A DNA stretch of 64,000 bases from contig OZ244803.1 in the NCBI GenBank assembly GCA_965220045.1, positions 1,488,001-1,552,000 of the forward strand, read 5' to 3'. Shown here one piece after another: positions 1 to 9,378 of the stretch (position 1 is the stretch's first letter; every line of letters begins with the position of its first letter). The stretch comes from VXOZ01 sp965220045. Lineage in GTDB: Bacteria > Chloroflexota > UBA11872 > VXOZ01. Made by a program: the position numbers and the translations under genes. The notes under the pieces are model-generated. The model saw only the letters and a list, made by a program, of their open reading frames with translations, was not told the DNA's origin and ran no database searches.

Positions 1-176
1 CCATGGATGATCCGCTGCTCACTCTGGACAACTGTCTGATTGCGCCCCACATTGCCAGCGCGAGCTTCAATACGCGCAGCGACATGTCCGAGCTTGCCGC
101 AAACAACATTCTGGCGGCGCTTTCGGGCAACCGCCCGCCCACGATTCTCAATCCTGAGGTGCTCGAGGGTTCCTAA
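1..176 (+). CDS. D-isomer-specific 2-hydroxyacid dehydrogenase, C-terminal fragment
   Basis: Only the last 57 codons are in the window; the frame is open from base 3 to the TAA at 174-176 and must continue upstream. The peptide contains APHIASAS, the conserved catalytic-His segment of NAD-dependent 2-hydroxyacid dehydrogenases (glyoxylate/hydroxypyruvate reductase and phosphoglycerate dehydrogenase type). It is followed by the typical closing helix (ELAANNILAAL) and a short RPPTILNPEV tail. The family reduces 2-keto acids to D-2-hydroxy acids in the cytosol. The substrate cannot be told from this piece. The gene converges on the mre/rod operon that follows on the other strand. Confidence 0.8.
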   Translation, partial: MDDPLLTLDNCLIAPHIASASFNTRSDMSELAANNILAALSGNRPPTILNPEVLEGS

Positions 177-301
177 CCCCTTCGGTGCGGTTTCACGTCT
201 TGTCTTCTGTCTCACGATAGACTTTCGGTCGGAGCACAAGCCGACCTAAGGCCTCTTCCGCACTGAGGGTTTCCGCCGCGGGGAATGCCTAGGGCATTAC
301 G

Positions 302-1489
302 CTATAGGCCCCGCGTTTCGTCTGCTGACTGCGTCTTCCAGGGCAAGAGCCGCAGGCGGGCCCGAGCGGGAACCTGAAAGACCGGAGGCATCGCGTAGGT
401 CTTCACTTGGCTGTGCACGGCGATACTTTGCAGCAAGCCAATGCCTAAGAAGGTGGCCAGCAGGGCACTGCCGCCGTAGGACATGAATGGCAAGGGAATT
501 CCGGTCACAGGCAGCAAGCCGATTATCATCCCCACGTTCACGAACGTCTGCAAGAAGATAAACGTCGTAACGCCCACGGCGATGTTTTGACCGAAGTGGT
601 CGCGCGCACTCGTTGCAATCAACGAGGCCCGCATGAGCAGCACCACAAACAAACAAAGCACGAGTGCGCTGCCGACAAATCCGAGCTCCTCCGCCAAGAC
701 AGCGAACACAAAGTCCTTGTGTTGCACGCGTAGGTATTCCAACTGCGTCTGCGAGCCTTGGAACAGCCCTCGCCCCCACAATTCGCCCGCCCCGACACTG
801 ATACGCGCCTGGAGCACGTTGTACCCGGCGCCGAAGGGGTCTGCCATCGGATCGAGGAATGTGGCTATGCGCTCCCACATGTACTCTTTGATGCGTATGA
901 GCTGCAAGAACATCGCGCAAAGCAGACCGATTGCCACACCGAAGATGTAGCGGTACGGTACTCCCGCCATGAAGACCATCGCACCCCATATGCCAAGGTA
1001 CATCAACGTGGTGCCTAGGTCGGGCTCCCTATATACCAAGAACGCCGGCACGGCAGTGATCACCATGGATCCCAAGAAATAGCGAATGTCCTCCACGCGA
1101 TGCGGCCCGGCGCTAAAGTAGTGGGCGAGCACCAGAATGAGAGCGATCTTGGCCAATTCTGAAGGCTGCAAGGAGAATGGTCCGATGAGGAACCACCGTT
1201 GCGATCCGCCGATGGATACTCCCGCCACAAGCACCGCAGCGAGCATCAGCACAGAAGCGCCGTAGCCAATCCAAGCCAAACTGCCGAGCCATCGGTAATT
1301 CAGTTTGGGGGCGATCGCGAGTATGACGACTCCCATTCCTAAGAAGATGCTCTGCTTGATCACATCCAAGGACACGTCGGACTCGATCAGCGTGGCGCTG
1401 CGAATGAGCACAATGCCGATCGCTCCAAGAATTATGGCAGCAAGCGTAAGCCAGTAGTCGTAGAGTCGCCACTTTCGCACGGCAATCAT
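302..1489 (-). CDS. rodA: Rod shape-determining protein RodA (SEDS glycosyltransferase)
   Basis: A 395-residue polytopic membrane protein of the SEDS family, the peptidoglycan polymerases that work with a class B penicillin-binding protein during cell elongation. It shows about ten hydrophobic segments and the family signatures near the end: GLLPVTGIPLPFMSYGGSALL is split over the last loop. An ATG sits one base after the stop of the upstream mrdA gene, with a GGGGAG stretch about 14 bases before it. A start ten codons further upstream would overlap mrdA. It is the last gene of mreB-mreC-mreD-mrdA-rodA, and its partner PBP2 lies directly before it, so the two are probably translated together. 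Confidence 0.93.
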   Translation of the reverse strand: MIAVRKWRLYDYWLTLAAIILGAIGIVLIRSATLIESDVSLDVIKQSIFLGMGVVILAIAPKLNYRWLGSLAWIGYGASVLMLAAVLVAGVSIGGSQRWFLIGPFSLQPSELAKIALILVLAHYFSAGPHRVEDIRYFLGSMVITAVPAFLVYREPDLGTTLMYLGIWGAMVFMAGVPYRYIFGVAIGLLCAMFLQLIRIKEYMWERIATFLDPMADPFGAGYNVLQARISVGAGELWGRGLFQGSQTQLEYLRVQHKDFVFAVLAEELGFVGSALVLCLFVVLLMRASLIATSARDHFGQNIAVGVTTFIFLQTFVNVGMIIGLLPVTGIPLPFMSYGGSALLATFLGIGLLQSIAVHSQVKTYAMPPVFQVPARARLRLLPWKTQSADETRGL

Positions 1490-1490
1490 G

Positions 1491-3347
1491 CTACTGCTTG
1501 GCACTCCCCATGGATTCAAAGTAGAAGCGGGTCATCTTATCCGCAATCGGAGCGGCAAACTCGGAACCTTCGCCTGCTCCATAGAGCACTACTGCAAAGG
1601 CAATTTCCGGATTGTCGAATGGCGCAAATCCCGTAAAGAGGGCATGGGTCGGCAGGTGTCCGTCCTCATCACGGGGGCCGGGGTACTCTGCTGTACCGGT
1701 CTTGCCGGCAATGCCATACGGATTCGATGCTATCCGAATGGCTGTGCCACCCACCACCACCTCGCGCATCGCGCTTCGGATGAGGGAGAGCACCTGCTCA
1801 GAGTATGGCAAGCGGCGGGCCACTCGCGGTTCAATTCGCTGCAGTTGCTCGCCCTGAGCGCCCCGTATTTCAGCGGCTACCCTAGGGTACATTAAATTGC
1901 CGCCATTTGCAATAGCGGCGGATAGATTCGCAAGTTGGAGCGGCGTACTCAAGACATCGCCCTGTCCGATGGCTGAATTGTAGGAATCTCCTTGGAACCA
2001 GGGCTCATTCTTGATGCGCAGCTTGCGTTCCGGGGTCGGCATGAGTCCTTCCAGTTCGCCAGGAATGTCAATGCCTGTTACCTGGCCGAAGCCACAGGCA
2101 GTCGCGGCCTGCGCGAGCGCCTCCGGCCCAATACCCTCAAAGTCCGTATCGGGACTACCGCCCACCAACGAATAGAAGAAGACATCACAAGAGCGGACCA
2201 AGCCCTCGTACGCGTTGACCCAGCCATGCCCGCTGCGCTTCCAACACCCGAATTCCCATCCGCCCGGCAATACGATGCTACCGCGGCAGAAGAATTGCGT
2301 GTCCAGGTCAAAATTGTGGTGCTCAAGCCAGTGCGCAAGACTAACCAACTTGAATGTAGAGGCTGGCGGATACAGTCCGGCGATAGCCTGATTGACCAGA
2401 GGCCGTGACGGATCATTGGCCAGCCTCTGATAGTCTTCCTGGGAAATTGACCGGGCGAAGAGGTTGTTGTCGAATCCCGGCAAGCTGACTAATGCCCGCA
2501 CCGCCCCAGTGGCAACGTCCAGCGCCACCACCGCGCCGGAGGGCGCTCCCGAATCTCTAAGACCTTCGTGGAGCATCTCGGTGACGGCCTCTTGGAGATC
2601 CAGGTTCAATCCCAGCACCAGGTTATTCCCGGGTTGGGACGGCGATTCGCGGAGAACACGCACTGTGCGGCCGTACGCGTTTACCTCGACGTTTCTCTGA
2701 CCCTTCTCTCCATGAAGCTCCGTCTCGTAGACGGACTCGATTCCAGCGAGACCTACGTGGTCGTCGCGCTCATACCCGCGGTTCAAGTAGAATTCGGTGC
2801 GTTCATGGGGGATGGGGCCGACGTAGCCCAGGGTGTGACCAATGCTATCGCCGGCGGCATATTCGCGAACCGGCCGGCTTACCGCGGAAATTCCAGGTAG
2901 GTACGGATTCTCTTCTTCGATGATGAGAGCCACGTGACGCGGTACGTCTCGTTTAAGAATCGTGGGTTGGTAGGGACTTTGCAGTCCCTCCGCCATCATC
3001 TCCATGATGGTCGGCGCCGGAACCTCAAGCAGCGCTGCCAGGCGCCGCGCGACATTCTCAATCTCGTCCCGGGGCAGGTCGATCATGCGCGCGACGACGC
3101 TAAATCTGGGCGCGTTTATGGCAACCCTTTGGAGCCTCATATCGTGGATGACGCCGCGCAGCGGCTTGATGGAAAGCACCCGGTGGCTGTTGTTCACCGC
3201 TTGGTCGCGATACTCCGGGCCTCGAATGATCTGGATGTACCAGAGTCGCGCGACGAGCACAAAGAACGAGCCGATCAGAACGATGCGGAGAAAGTAGAAG
3301 CGGATTGCTTCACGCCGGGTGAGTCTGCGCTTTTCCTCAGACATCAT
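1491..3347 (-). CDS. mrdA: Penicillin-binding protein 2 (elongation transpeptidase)
   Basis: A 618-residue class B penicillin-binding protein that crosslinks peptidoglycan during lateral wall growth. The N-terminus has one membrane anchor (about residues 15-35), then the pedestal domain and a transpeptidase domain. Active-site motifs are visible: ASTFK (the SxxK acylation serine), an SYN-type second motif in GDSYNSAIGQGD, and KTGT in AGKTGTAEYP. Length fits the family (about 600-650). It sits 15 bases after mreD and one base before rodA, the usual elongasome arrangement. The conserved YPPASTFK and GIAGKTGT segments leave little doubt about the class; assignment to PBP2 rather than FtsI rests on the mre/rodA context. 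Confidence 0.95.
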   Translation of the reverse strand: MMSEEKRRLTRREAIRFYFLRIVLIGSFFVLVARLWYIQIIRGPEYRDQAVNNSHRVLSIKPLRGVIHDMRLQRVAINAPRFSVVARMIDLPRDEIENVARRLAALLEVPAPTIMEMMAEGLQSPYQPTILKRDVPRHVALIIEEENPYLPGISAVSRPVREYAAGDSIGHTLGYVGPIPHERTEFYLNRGYERDDHVGLAGIESVYETELHGEKGQRNVEVNAYGRTVRVLRESPSQPGNNLVLGLNLDLQEAVTEMLHEGLRDSGAPSGAVVALDVATGAVRALVSLPGFDNNLFARSISQEDYQRLANDPSRPLVNQAIAGLYPPASTFKLVSLAHWLEHHNFDLDTQFFCRGSIVLPGGWEFGCWKRSGHGWVNAYEGLVRSCDVFFYSLVGGSPDTDFEGIGPEALAQAATACGFGQVTGIDIPGELEGLMPTPERKLRIKNEPWFQGDSYNSAIGQGDVLSTPLQLANLSAAIANGGNLMYPRVAAEIRGAQGEQLQRIEPRVARRLPYSEQVLSLIRSAMREVVVGGTAIRIASNPYGIAGKTGTAEYPGPRDEDGHLPTHALFTGFAPFDNPEIAFAVVLYGAGEGSEFAAPIADKMTRFYFESMGSAKQ

Positions 3348-3362
3348 CGCCTCCCGGAGACA

Positions 3363-3878
3363 TCATCGTCTCCCGGTGCTGATACTCCCCGTGGTCACTT
3401 CAAGCAGCCGAAAACCCACAAGTACGATCAATGGTGAGAAGAGCGCGTTGAGAAGCGCTGTGGGCAGGGCCATTTGTAGGAGCATGTCGCGATATGAAAA
3501 CCTGTATTCAAACGTGATCAACAGAGCGCCGAGTATAACAAAGTACACGGCGATTACCCAGATTGTCGTCACAACAGCCAGCACAGCCCGGTTCGGCTGC
3601 ACGACACTAACGGCAAACCCTCCCACAAAGCCCGCTATAGTCAAGGCAAGGGCACTCAGTCCCCAATGTGCGCTGGAGAACGCGTCCAGCAGCAAGCCGC
3701 CGACAAATCCCCATCCGGCACCGCCTGAAGGCCCATACCACAGGGCCAAGAGCGTGACGATCTGCAACATTGGCAGCCACACAATGCCAAAGAGAGGAAA
3801 ATGCCACACGACGCTCGTTTGCACCGTGGCGGCCAACAGCATCAGGATCACAATTGCAGGACGCGAGACGTCTTTCAT
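3363..3878 (-). CDS. mreD: Rod shape-determining protein MreD
   Basis: A 171-residue integral membrane protein with five or so hydrophobic segments, the size and profile of MreD. MreD links MreB/MreC to the RodA-PBP2 synthase. Sequence conservation in this family is low, but the segment GPSGGAGWGFVGGLLLDAFS matches the typical GLxxGLLLDLF-like motif. Its ATG overlaps the stop of mreC (ATGA type, four bases), and it ends 15 bases before mrdA. Position between mreC and mrdA is the main support. Confidence 0.88.
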   Translation of the reverse strand: MKDVSRPAIVILMLLAATVQTSVVWHFPLFGIVWLPMLQIVTLLALWYGPSGGAGWGFVGGLLLDAFSSAHWGLSALALTIAGFVGGFAVSVVQPNRAVLAVVTTIWVIAVYFVILGALLITFEYRFSYRDMLLQMALPTALLNALFSPLIVLVGFRLLEVTTGSISTGRR

Positions 3879-4738
3879 AGGGTCGGCCCTGCGAAGTCCC
3901 TCTCTTCCAATGGCAGCGGTACGAAGTTCGCGACAACCATGACGTGCTCTAACTGCGTGAAGTCCACCAAAGGCTGAATAACCGCCGTCTGGAACACTTC
4001 ATAGTCCTCCTGGTGCACGTTTGTTACCTTACCGAGCACCAAGTCTTTAGGAAAGCCGCCGCCCACACCGCTAGTCACGATGAGGTCTTGTTCGTTCAGT
4101 TCCTCGGTCTGCAGGACATAGCGCAATTGCAGGCCTTCCGGAGTGCCGTACACGATGCCGAACGTCCGGCGCTCACCGCCCTGTACGACCGCGTTTACTG
4201 CCATCGAGGGGCTTGTAATGAGTTGTACCTTGGACCAATATGACGAGACCCCGATTACTTTGCCGACAACACCGAGGTGGGTAACCACCACCATCCCGCG
4301 TTCAAGACCGCCGTTGGTACCGCGATCGATGATGATGGTATCCAACAGGTTTGTGGGATCTCTGCCAATGACTTCGGCAGGCAACAAGTCCCATTCAGTG
4401 GTCGTCTGAACGTACTCTAGTTGTTCCCGGAGGCGGCGGTTTTCAATCCTGGCGCCGCGCAGGCTTACGACCTCCTGGTACAGCTTTTCGACATCCCGCC
4501 GGAGCGCAGCGTTCTCCTCACGGAGATTGCGCGTTTCCTGAAAGGAACCCAGCACGTAGGCAGCGCCGCCTGACGTGTTGTTGAGGGCACGCTGAATTGG
4601 CACTGCAACGAAGGCTACGGCGCTCTCGACCGGACGCAGCCACCCCTGGCGGGAAAGAAAGACAAGCAGCACTGCTGCAACGACAAGGAGTGCGACCCTC
4701 AGGGCCAGTGCCTGCGGCTGTACGTTGAAGTCACGCAT
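3875..4738 (-). CDS. mreC: Rod shape-determining protein MreC
   Basis: A 287-residue bitopic protein with a membrane helix near residues 13-31 (LRVALLVVAAVLLVFLS). A coiled-coil follows at about 65-110 (ENAALRRDVEKLYQEVVSL) and then the beta-rich MreC core. The core carries family phrases such as VIGRDP, IDRGTNGGLERGMVVV and GVVGKV. MreC forms the extracytoplasmic scaffold that activates PBP2/RodA. It lies 25 bases after mreB and overlaps mreD by four bases, consistent with one transcript. Confidence 0.94.
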   Translation of the reverse strand: MRDFNVQPQALALRVALLVVAAVLLVFLSRQGWLRPVESAVAFVAVPIQRALNNTSGGAAYVLGSFQETRNLREENAALRRDVEKLYQEVVSLRGARIENRRLREQLEYVQTTTEWDLLPAEVIGRDPTNLLDTIIIDRGTNGGLERGMVVVTHLGVVGKVIGVSSYWSKVQLITSPSMAVNAVVQGGERRTFGIVYGTPEGLQLRYVLQTEELNEQDLIVTSGVGGGFPKDLVLGKVTNVHQEDYEVFQTAVIQPLVDFTQLEHVMVVANFVPLPLEERDFAGPTL

Positions 4739-4763
4739 TTTGCCTCTTAGGCAACAGCCAAGC

Positions 4764-5861
4764 TCAGGTGGTTACAGGCGTGTATTCGCGTGTATCGGAA
4801 ACGAAGAGCTTCTGGTAGGACTCGATGTCATTGAGGCACTCTCCGGTTCCTAATGCGACACAGGTAAGGGCATTCTCCGCTACGACCACCGGAACAAGCG
4901 TTTCCTCCGAAATCCGGGCATCGATCCCACCCAAGAGCGCGCCTCCCCCGGTGAGCACGATCCCTCGATCCACGACATCACCAAGCAATTCCGGCGGCGT
5001 CTCCTCTACGGACACCTTGACTGCTTCGATAATGTCACTCACCGGCCCTGCAATAGCTTCCCGCAGTTCAGCTTGGGTGATTGTCACAGTCTTGGGAAGA
5101 CCTGACAGCATGTCCCTTCCCCGCATCTCAAAGGTTTTTTCCTGTTCGTCCGGCAGCGGGAACGCCGAGCCAATTGCCATCTTCGTTTCTTCGGCGGTAC
5201 GTTCTCCCACTAAGAGATCGTACGCTTGGCGCGCATAGTCGATGATTGTCTGATCCACTTCGTCGCCGGCCACCCGAACCGAACGGCTTACCACAATACC
5301 ACCCAAAGAAACGACCGCGACCTCTGTCGTCCCGCCGCCAATGTCCACAATCATGTTGCCCGCCGGCTCATCTACGGGCAGCCCGGCGCCGATGGCCGCG
5401 GCCATGGGTTCCTCGATGAGGTAGGCTTCCCGCGCCCCCGCGTTGATAGCGGCGTCTTGCACCGCGCGTTTTTCAACCTCGGTCACCCCGCTGGGAATGC
5501 CGACAATGACACGCGGTCGTGGCACCAATTGAAAGCTGGTGTGCACATGATCGATGAAATAACGGAGCATGGTTTCGACGGTCTCGAAGTCCGCAATGAC
5601 TCCGTCCTTGAGGGGCCGCACCGCGACGATGCTCGCCGGTGTGCGGCCGACCATGCGCTTCGCCTCCGCGCCGACGGCGAGCACCTTTTTCGTCCGCATG
5701 TCCATCGCGACCACTGAGGGCTCGGAGACTATCACTCCCTTATCCCGGGCATACACCAGCATGTTGGCAGTCCCCAGGTCAATGCCCAGATCCTGGGAAA
5801 AGAGTCCAAGGAACGAACTAAACGGGCCGAGTATGCTTGATCGCCAGGAAGAAAGCGGCAT
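4764..5861 (-). CDS. mreB: Rod shape-determining protein MreB (bacterial actin)
   Basis: A 365-residue actin-fold ATPase that organises lateral wall synthesis under the cytoplasmic membrane. The phosphate-binding motif DLGIDLGTANMLVY lies near residues 25-38, followed by RPLKDGVIADFE, the connecting motif IVDIGGGTTEVAV, and LTGGGALL near the C-terminus. These are the diagnostic MreB segments, and the length is a little above the usual 340 because of a 20-residue N-terminal extension that includes a hydrophobic FSSFLGLF stretch, perhaps a membrane-binding helix. It is the first gene of the shape operon. The start used here follows a GTAGGG stretch. Confidence 0.96.
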   Translation of the reverse strand: MPLSSWRSSILGPFSSFLGLFSQDLGIDLGTANMLVYARDKGVIVSEPSVVAMDMRTKKVLAVGAEAKRMVGRTPASIVAVRPLKDGVIADFETVETMLRYFIDHVHTSFQLVPRPRVIVGIPSGVTEVEKRAVQDAAINAGAREAYLIEEPMAAAIGAGLPVDEPAGNMIVDIGGGTTEVAVVSLGGIVVSRSVRVAGDEVDQTIIDYARQAYDLLVGERTAEETKMAIGSAFPLPDEQEKTFEMRGRDMLSGLPKTVTITQAELREAIAGPVSDIIEAVKVSVEETPPELLGDVVDRGIVLTGGGALLGGIDARISEETLVPVVVAENALTCVALGTGECLNDIESYQKLFVSDTREYTPVTT

Positions 5862-6167
5862 TGCTTACCCTACATCCACACAGACTCTTGGGGGAGCCAG
5901 ATATCGTACAAAGAGGAACTGAACGCACTAACCGCTTGAACGATCAGCGTCCACCTTTAGCGCTCAGTCTCAGTTATTCTATCACATTAACCGGTTGCCA
6001 GCATACCGCAAATGTAGACGGCAACAAGGGCCTGACGTTGGCCCGCGCCCTCGGTGAAGCAGGCACCGATAACACTATTTGGCGGCGTTCTGTCCTGTGG
6101 TAAACTGTTCCACGCATGAATTCTGGGAGAACTCAGTAGACATTTTTTTCAAGTGAGGAGCACCACA
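5862..6167. other. Divergent intergenic region between mreB and ridA
   Basis: No convincing gene is present in this 306-base stretch. It should hold the mreB promoter on the minus strand and the ridA promoter on the plus strand. On the plus strand a TTGGCG hexamer and a TAAACT hexamer lie 16 bases apart (listed separately). I could not pick a convincing promoter for the mre operon. Confidence 0.5.
6079..6106 (+). promoter_or_regulatory. Candidate sigma-70-type promoter for ridA
   Basis: TTGGCG (6079-6084), a 16-base spacer and TAAACT (6101-6106), about 60 bases ahead of the ridA start. Resemblance to the consensus is moderate, and no mapping supports it. Confidence 0.4.
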
Positions 6168-6548
6168 ATGCGTGTCGATCGATTGTATAGTCCCAAGGGC
6201 CCAAGACCTGCCGGCACCTATTCGCAAGCCGTGCGCGCCGGGAACCTGTTGTTCATTGCGGGCCAGGGACCGCTGGACCCGCAAACCGGCGAGATAAGGG
6301 GCGAGACTCTCGCGGAGCAATGTCAATTGACATTGCAGAACATCAAGAACATCGTCGAGGGTCACGGTGGCGACATCCGCAATGTGGTCAAGGTCAACGT
6401 CTATCTTGCTGACATGGACGGCTTCTCTGAAATGGACGGCGTTTACAAGACGTTCTTTGGCGAGTTCCCACCGGCCCGTACAACGGTCGGCGTGCAGATG
6501 AACGAGATCTTGATCGAGGTAGAGGCCACGGCAATTCTCGACGACTAG
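6168..6548 (+). CDS. ridA: RidA-family enamine/imine deaminase
   Basis: A 126-residue protein of the RidA/YjgF/YER057c family, small trimeric enzymes that hydrolyse reactive enamine/imine intermediates released by PLP enzymes. Family features include GTYSQAV near the N-terminus, LLFIAGQGPLDPQTGE, TLQNIKNIVE, VKVNVYLADM and a C-terminal PARTTVGV...VEVEATAI-type stretch. The arginine in PPARTTV matches the carboxylate-binding arginine of active members. The ATG at 6168 was chosen because AGGAG lies seven bases ahead; a GTG five codons earlier overlaps that ribosome-binding site. The gene stands alone and converges on the nitrilase-family gene. Confidence 0.92.
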   Translation: MRVDRLYSPKGPRPAGTYSQAVRAGNLLFIAGQGPLDPQTGEIRGETLAEQCQLTLQNIKNIVEGHGGDIRNVVKVNVYLADMDGFSEMDGVYKTFFGEFPPARTTVGVQMNEILIEVEATAILDD

Positions 6549-6566
6549 GACGGGTGCGCGCGACCC

Positions 6567-7403
6567 TTAGTCTCCGGTGCCTTCCAGTTTCTCCATCGTC
6601 TCCCGGTAGCGCCGGTCCATCTCAGGCCCTTGACGCCTGAGGTACTCCTGCTCCAAATTGCGCGCCGCAGCAGTTGAGACTGCGGTCGGCACATGAATGT
6701 CTGCGTACGTGATTCTGTCATACCCGCGTTGATAGGCGACCATCTCGCCTTTGGAAACGACCATGTTCTGCCCCACGTTGGCCTGGACGATCGGCACACC
6801 GTTTTCGCGAGCTCTGGCCAAGACTGCCTGATTCTGCGCTTTCGACTTATTCCCAAAGGTTGGAATGTACAGCACTTGCGCGCCGTCGAGAACGATCGAT
6901 CGGGCAATGAGCGGATTCCAACGGTCGTTGCATATCAGCATGCCGGCGCGTCCAAACGGCGTGTCGAAGGCGCGCAGCTCCTTGCCAATGCGGTTGAAGT
7001 GCCACGTAGGATGGGTGCCTTCCGCAAACTGGCTCTTGTGATACGCCCCGCAGACCTCGCCTTCATGGTCTACGAAAACTACCGTATTGTAGACATCGCC
7101 GCCGACCCGCTCCGCGAAGCCAAAACAGAGACAGACGGAGAGACTTCGCGCCAGATGGCGGAAGCGGGCAACGTATGGCCCATCCAGCGGTTCGGCAATC
7201 GCCAGCATCTCGTCGGCAGTCCGTCTGCCCTCGATAACGTCATAGACGACGTACCCCTCCAGAGCTCCCTCGATGGTCACGACTACGTCAGGATTCCCCG
7301 CTGCCGCTTTCCGAATGAGCCCCTCCATCTTGGCGGCATTGGCGGGCTTGTCCCACTTGGTGGGCAGCATTGAGACAGCGGCGACCTTGACCTGAGTAAA
7401 CAT
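6567..7403 (-). CDS. Carbon-nitrogen hydrolase (nitrilase superfamily)
   Basis: A 278-residue nitrilase-fold amidohydrolase. The catalytic triad can be read as Glu45 in TIEGALEG, Lys123 in YHKSQF and Cys158 in LICNDRW. This superfamily hydrolyses C-N bonds in amides, nitriles or N-carbamoyl compounds through a cysteine thioester. The substrate cannot be inferred; the best guess is an aliphatic amidase or carbamoylputrescine-type enzyme. Variants around the catalytic Cys (CNDRW rather than CYDxRFP) set it apart from the second family member at 48275. The C-terminal tail is charged and may be helical. It converges on ridA and has no obvious operon partner. Confidence 0.87.
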   Translation of the reverse strand: MFTQVKVAAVSMLPTKWDKPANAAKMEGLIRKAAAGNPDVVVTIEGALEGYVVYDVIEGRRTADEMLAIAEPLDGPYVARFRHLARSLSVCLCFGFAERVGGDVYNTVVFVDHEGEVCGAYHKSQFAEGTHPTWHFNRIGKELRAFDTPFGRAGMLICNDRWNPLIARSIVLDGAQVLYIPTFGNKSKAQNQAVLARARENGVPIVQANVGQNMVVSKGEMVAYQRGYDRITYADIHVPTAVSTAAARNLEQEYLRRQGPEMDRRYRETMEKLEGTGD

Positions 7404-7556
7404 CTTCGCTCAGCCATCAATCTTTCATAGTCATCAAGGAAGAATTCAATTTGCCGTTAGGGCACGCGGCAGGCGTCTTCACTAGACCGGTCTATTAGCC
7501 GCAGCATTCTCAGCGACGCAGTCCAGCAGATCGCCGCTGCTCTCGCCGAGGCCAGT

Positions 7557-9044
7557 TCAGCCGCTTTCACTCTCAGCGATGTGCCCAGCCAAGATGCCCT
7601 TCGCAGACTCGATCCTTGCCAGCGTGCGTTCGCGGCCCAGGACGACCATCGTCTCGAACAACGGCGGCGTAGCGGTCTTGCCGGTTATGGCTACACGCAG
7701 CGGCATAAAGAGCTGGCCGGCCTTCCATCCCAGGCTGGCGGCAAGGCCGCGCAGGCACGTTTCAATCGGCTCATGGTCCCAGCTATCCAGCAGCTTTAGC
7801 TGTGCACAGGCTTGCTCAAGCGCATCGAGCGATGCCGGCGGGGTCTGTTTCTTAGCGACGAGCAGCTTCGGTTCCGGTGTCACCTCATCCGCGAAGAAGA
7901 AGTCGAGAACGGCAGGCGCTTCCGCAAGATTTTTCAGGCGCTCCTGCTCAAGCTCGACCGCGGCCTGCAAATAGGCGCGGTCGAACTCGTCCGGCTGGAT
8001 CAACCCCGCATCCGCCAAGAACGGCACACTACGCTCGGTTAAGTCCTGGAGCGTGAGACTGCGAATATAGACGCCATTCAGCCATACGAGCTTCTGGAGC
8101 TCAAAGACCGCATTTGCCCTGTTCACGCGGTCCAGACTGAATGCCGTTACGAGTTCATCCAACCCAAACACTTCTTGGGTGTCTCCGGGATTCCAGCCTA
8201 GCAACGCCAGAAAGTTTACAACCGCCTCCGGCAGGTATCCGTGCGCCGCGTAATCGCCAACAAGCACTGCACCGGAACGCTTGCCTAGCTTCGTACGATC
8301 CGGGTTTGTAAGCAGCGGCAGATGCGCGTAGGCGGGCAGATCAAATCCTAGCGCTGAGGCTATCGGGATCTGCCGGTGCGTGTTGTAGAGATGATCGGCG
8401 CCGCGAATAACATGGGTTATCTGCATATGGCTGTCGTCGATAACCGAGGCAAAGTTGTAAGTTGGCATGCCGTCGGTCCGCACAATCACCAGGTCGTCGA
8501 GCTCCGTAGCTTCAACTTTCATTGCGCCCCGTACGAGATCCTCAAATGCAACCGTCCCCTCACGAGGAGAATGAAAGCGTATCACGAACGGCGCGCCCGA
8601 CCGCTCCCGGGCCGCTCGTTCCGTTGCGGTGAGGTGCAGGCATGTTTGTGGATAGCGGAAGGGGCGGCGTTCACGTTGCGCCTGCTTGCGCAACACATCG
8701 AGCTCTTCCGGCGTACACCAGCACTGGTACGCATGGCCGTTCGCCAAGAGTTCTTCAGCACACTTCCTATAGAGCGGGAGTCGCTCGCTCTGACGGTACG
8801 GCCCATAATCACCGCCGGCGGCATAGCCTTCATCCCAATCGAGGCCTAGCCAGCGGAAGCTGGAGAGCACCCCTTCAATATCGGCGTCTGAAGAGCGCTT
8901 CGCGTCGGTGTCATCTATGCGCAGAATATACTCGCCATCGGTCTGGCGGGCATAGAGGTAGTTGTAGAGCGCCGTGCGGGCATTACCGACATGCAGGTTG
9001 CCGGTAGGACTTGGCGCGATGCGTACGCGAACGGGATTACCCAT
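7557..9044 (-). CDS. gltX: Glutamyl-tRNA synthetase
   Basis: A 495-residue class I aminoacyl-tRNA synthetase that charges tRNA-Glu (and possibly tRNA-Gln) with glutamate. The N-terminus VRIAPSPTGNLHVGNARTAL carries the HIGH-type motif as HVGN, and KLGKRSG is the KMSKS-type loop near residue 250. DDTDAKRS and the WLGLDWDEG segment are typical of GltX. The length is standard. No gatCAB gene is in the window, so tRNA-Gln routing cannot be judged. About 250 bases separate its start from the tRNA-Ser gene; the two could share regulation, but nothing in the sequence shows it. Confidence 0.97.
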   Translation of the reverse strand: MGNPVRVRIAPSPTGNLHVGNARTALYNYLYARQTDGEYILRIDDTDAKRSSDADIEGVLSSFRWLGLDWDEGYAAGGDYGPYRQSERLPLYRKCAEELLANGHAYQCWCTPEELDVLRKQAQRERRPFRYPQTCLHLTATERAARERSGAPFVIRFHSPREGTVAFEDLVRGAMKVEATELDDLVIVRTDGMPTYNFASVIDDSHMQITHVIRGADHLYNTHRQIPIASALGFDLPAYAHLPLLTNPDRTKLGKRSGAVLVGDYAAHGYLPEAVVNFLALLGWNPGDTQEVFGLDELVTAFSLDRVNRANAVFELQKLVWLNGVYIRSLTLQDLTERSVPFLADAGLIQPDEFDRAYLQAAVELEQERLKNLAEAPAVLDFFFADEVTPEPKLLVAKKQTPPASLDALEQACAQLKLLDSWDHEPIETCLRGLAASLGWKAGQLFMPLRVAITGKTATPPLFETMVVLGRERTLARIESAKGILAGHIAESESG

Positions 9045-9290
9045 CTAATGCAGTCTTTCTCCTCAAAGCGACGGCGAGATTCACTCTGATCGCTAGCGCC
9101 GGGCGCAATCCACCGCAAAAAGTGGATTGAACACAAAACCCGATTGCCGGAGCAGGTCTAGCCGGTGAGTGTGACAGGGGACAGGACCGCCGGTCTGCAG
9201 TCCTGCTACAGCTTCTCCGGCCCGGAACAATCCGCCGCCACTACGGTTGGTCTTTTTGATCGGAAAATGGCTCTTGATGAAGAGCGGTGG

Positions 9291-9378
9291 CGGAGAGGGT
9301 GGGATTCGAACCCACGAGGCGCTTGTGGCGCCTACTCGCTCTCCAGGCGAGCGCCTTCGTCCACTTGGCTACCTCTCC
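9291..9378 (-). tRNA. tRNA-Ser (anticodon GGA)
   Basis: On the minus strand this 88-base segment folds as a class II tRNA. The acceptor stem pairs GGAGAGG with CCTCTCC, with discriminator G. The D arm is GCC/GGC, and the anticodon stem CTCGC/GCGAG encloses the loop CTGGAGA with anticodon GGA. A long variable arm (GGCGC...GCGCC) and a T arm GTGGG-TTCGAAT-CCCAC follow. The long variable arm and the GGA anticodon identify a serine tRNA reading UCC/UCU. The 3' CCA is not encoded. Confidence 0.96.
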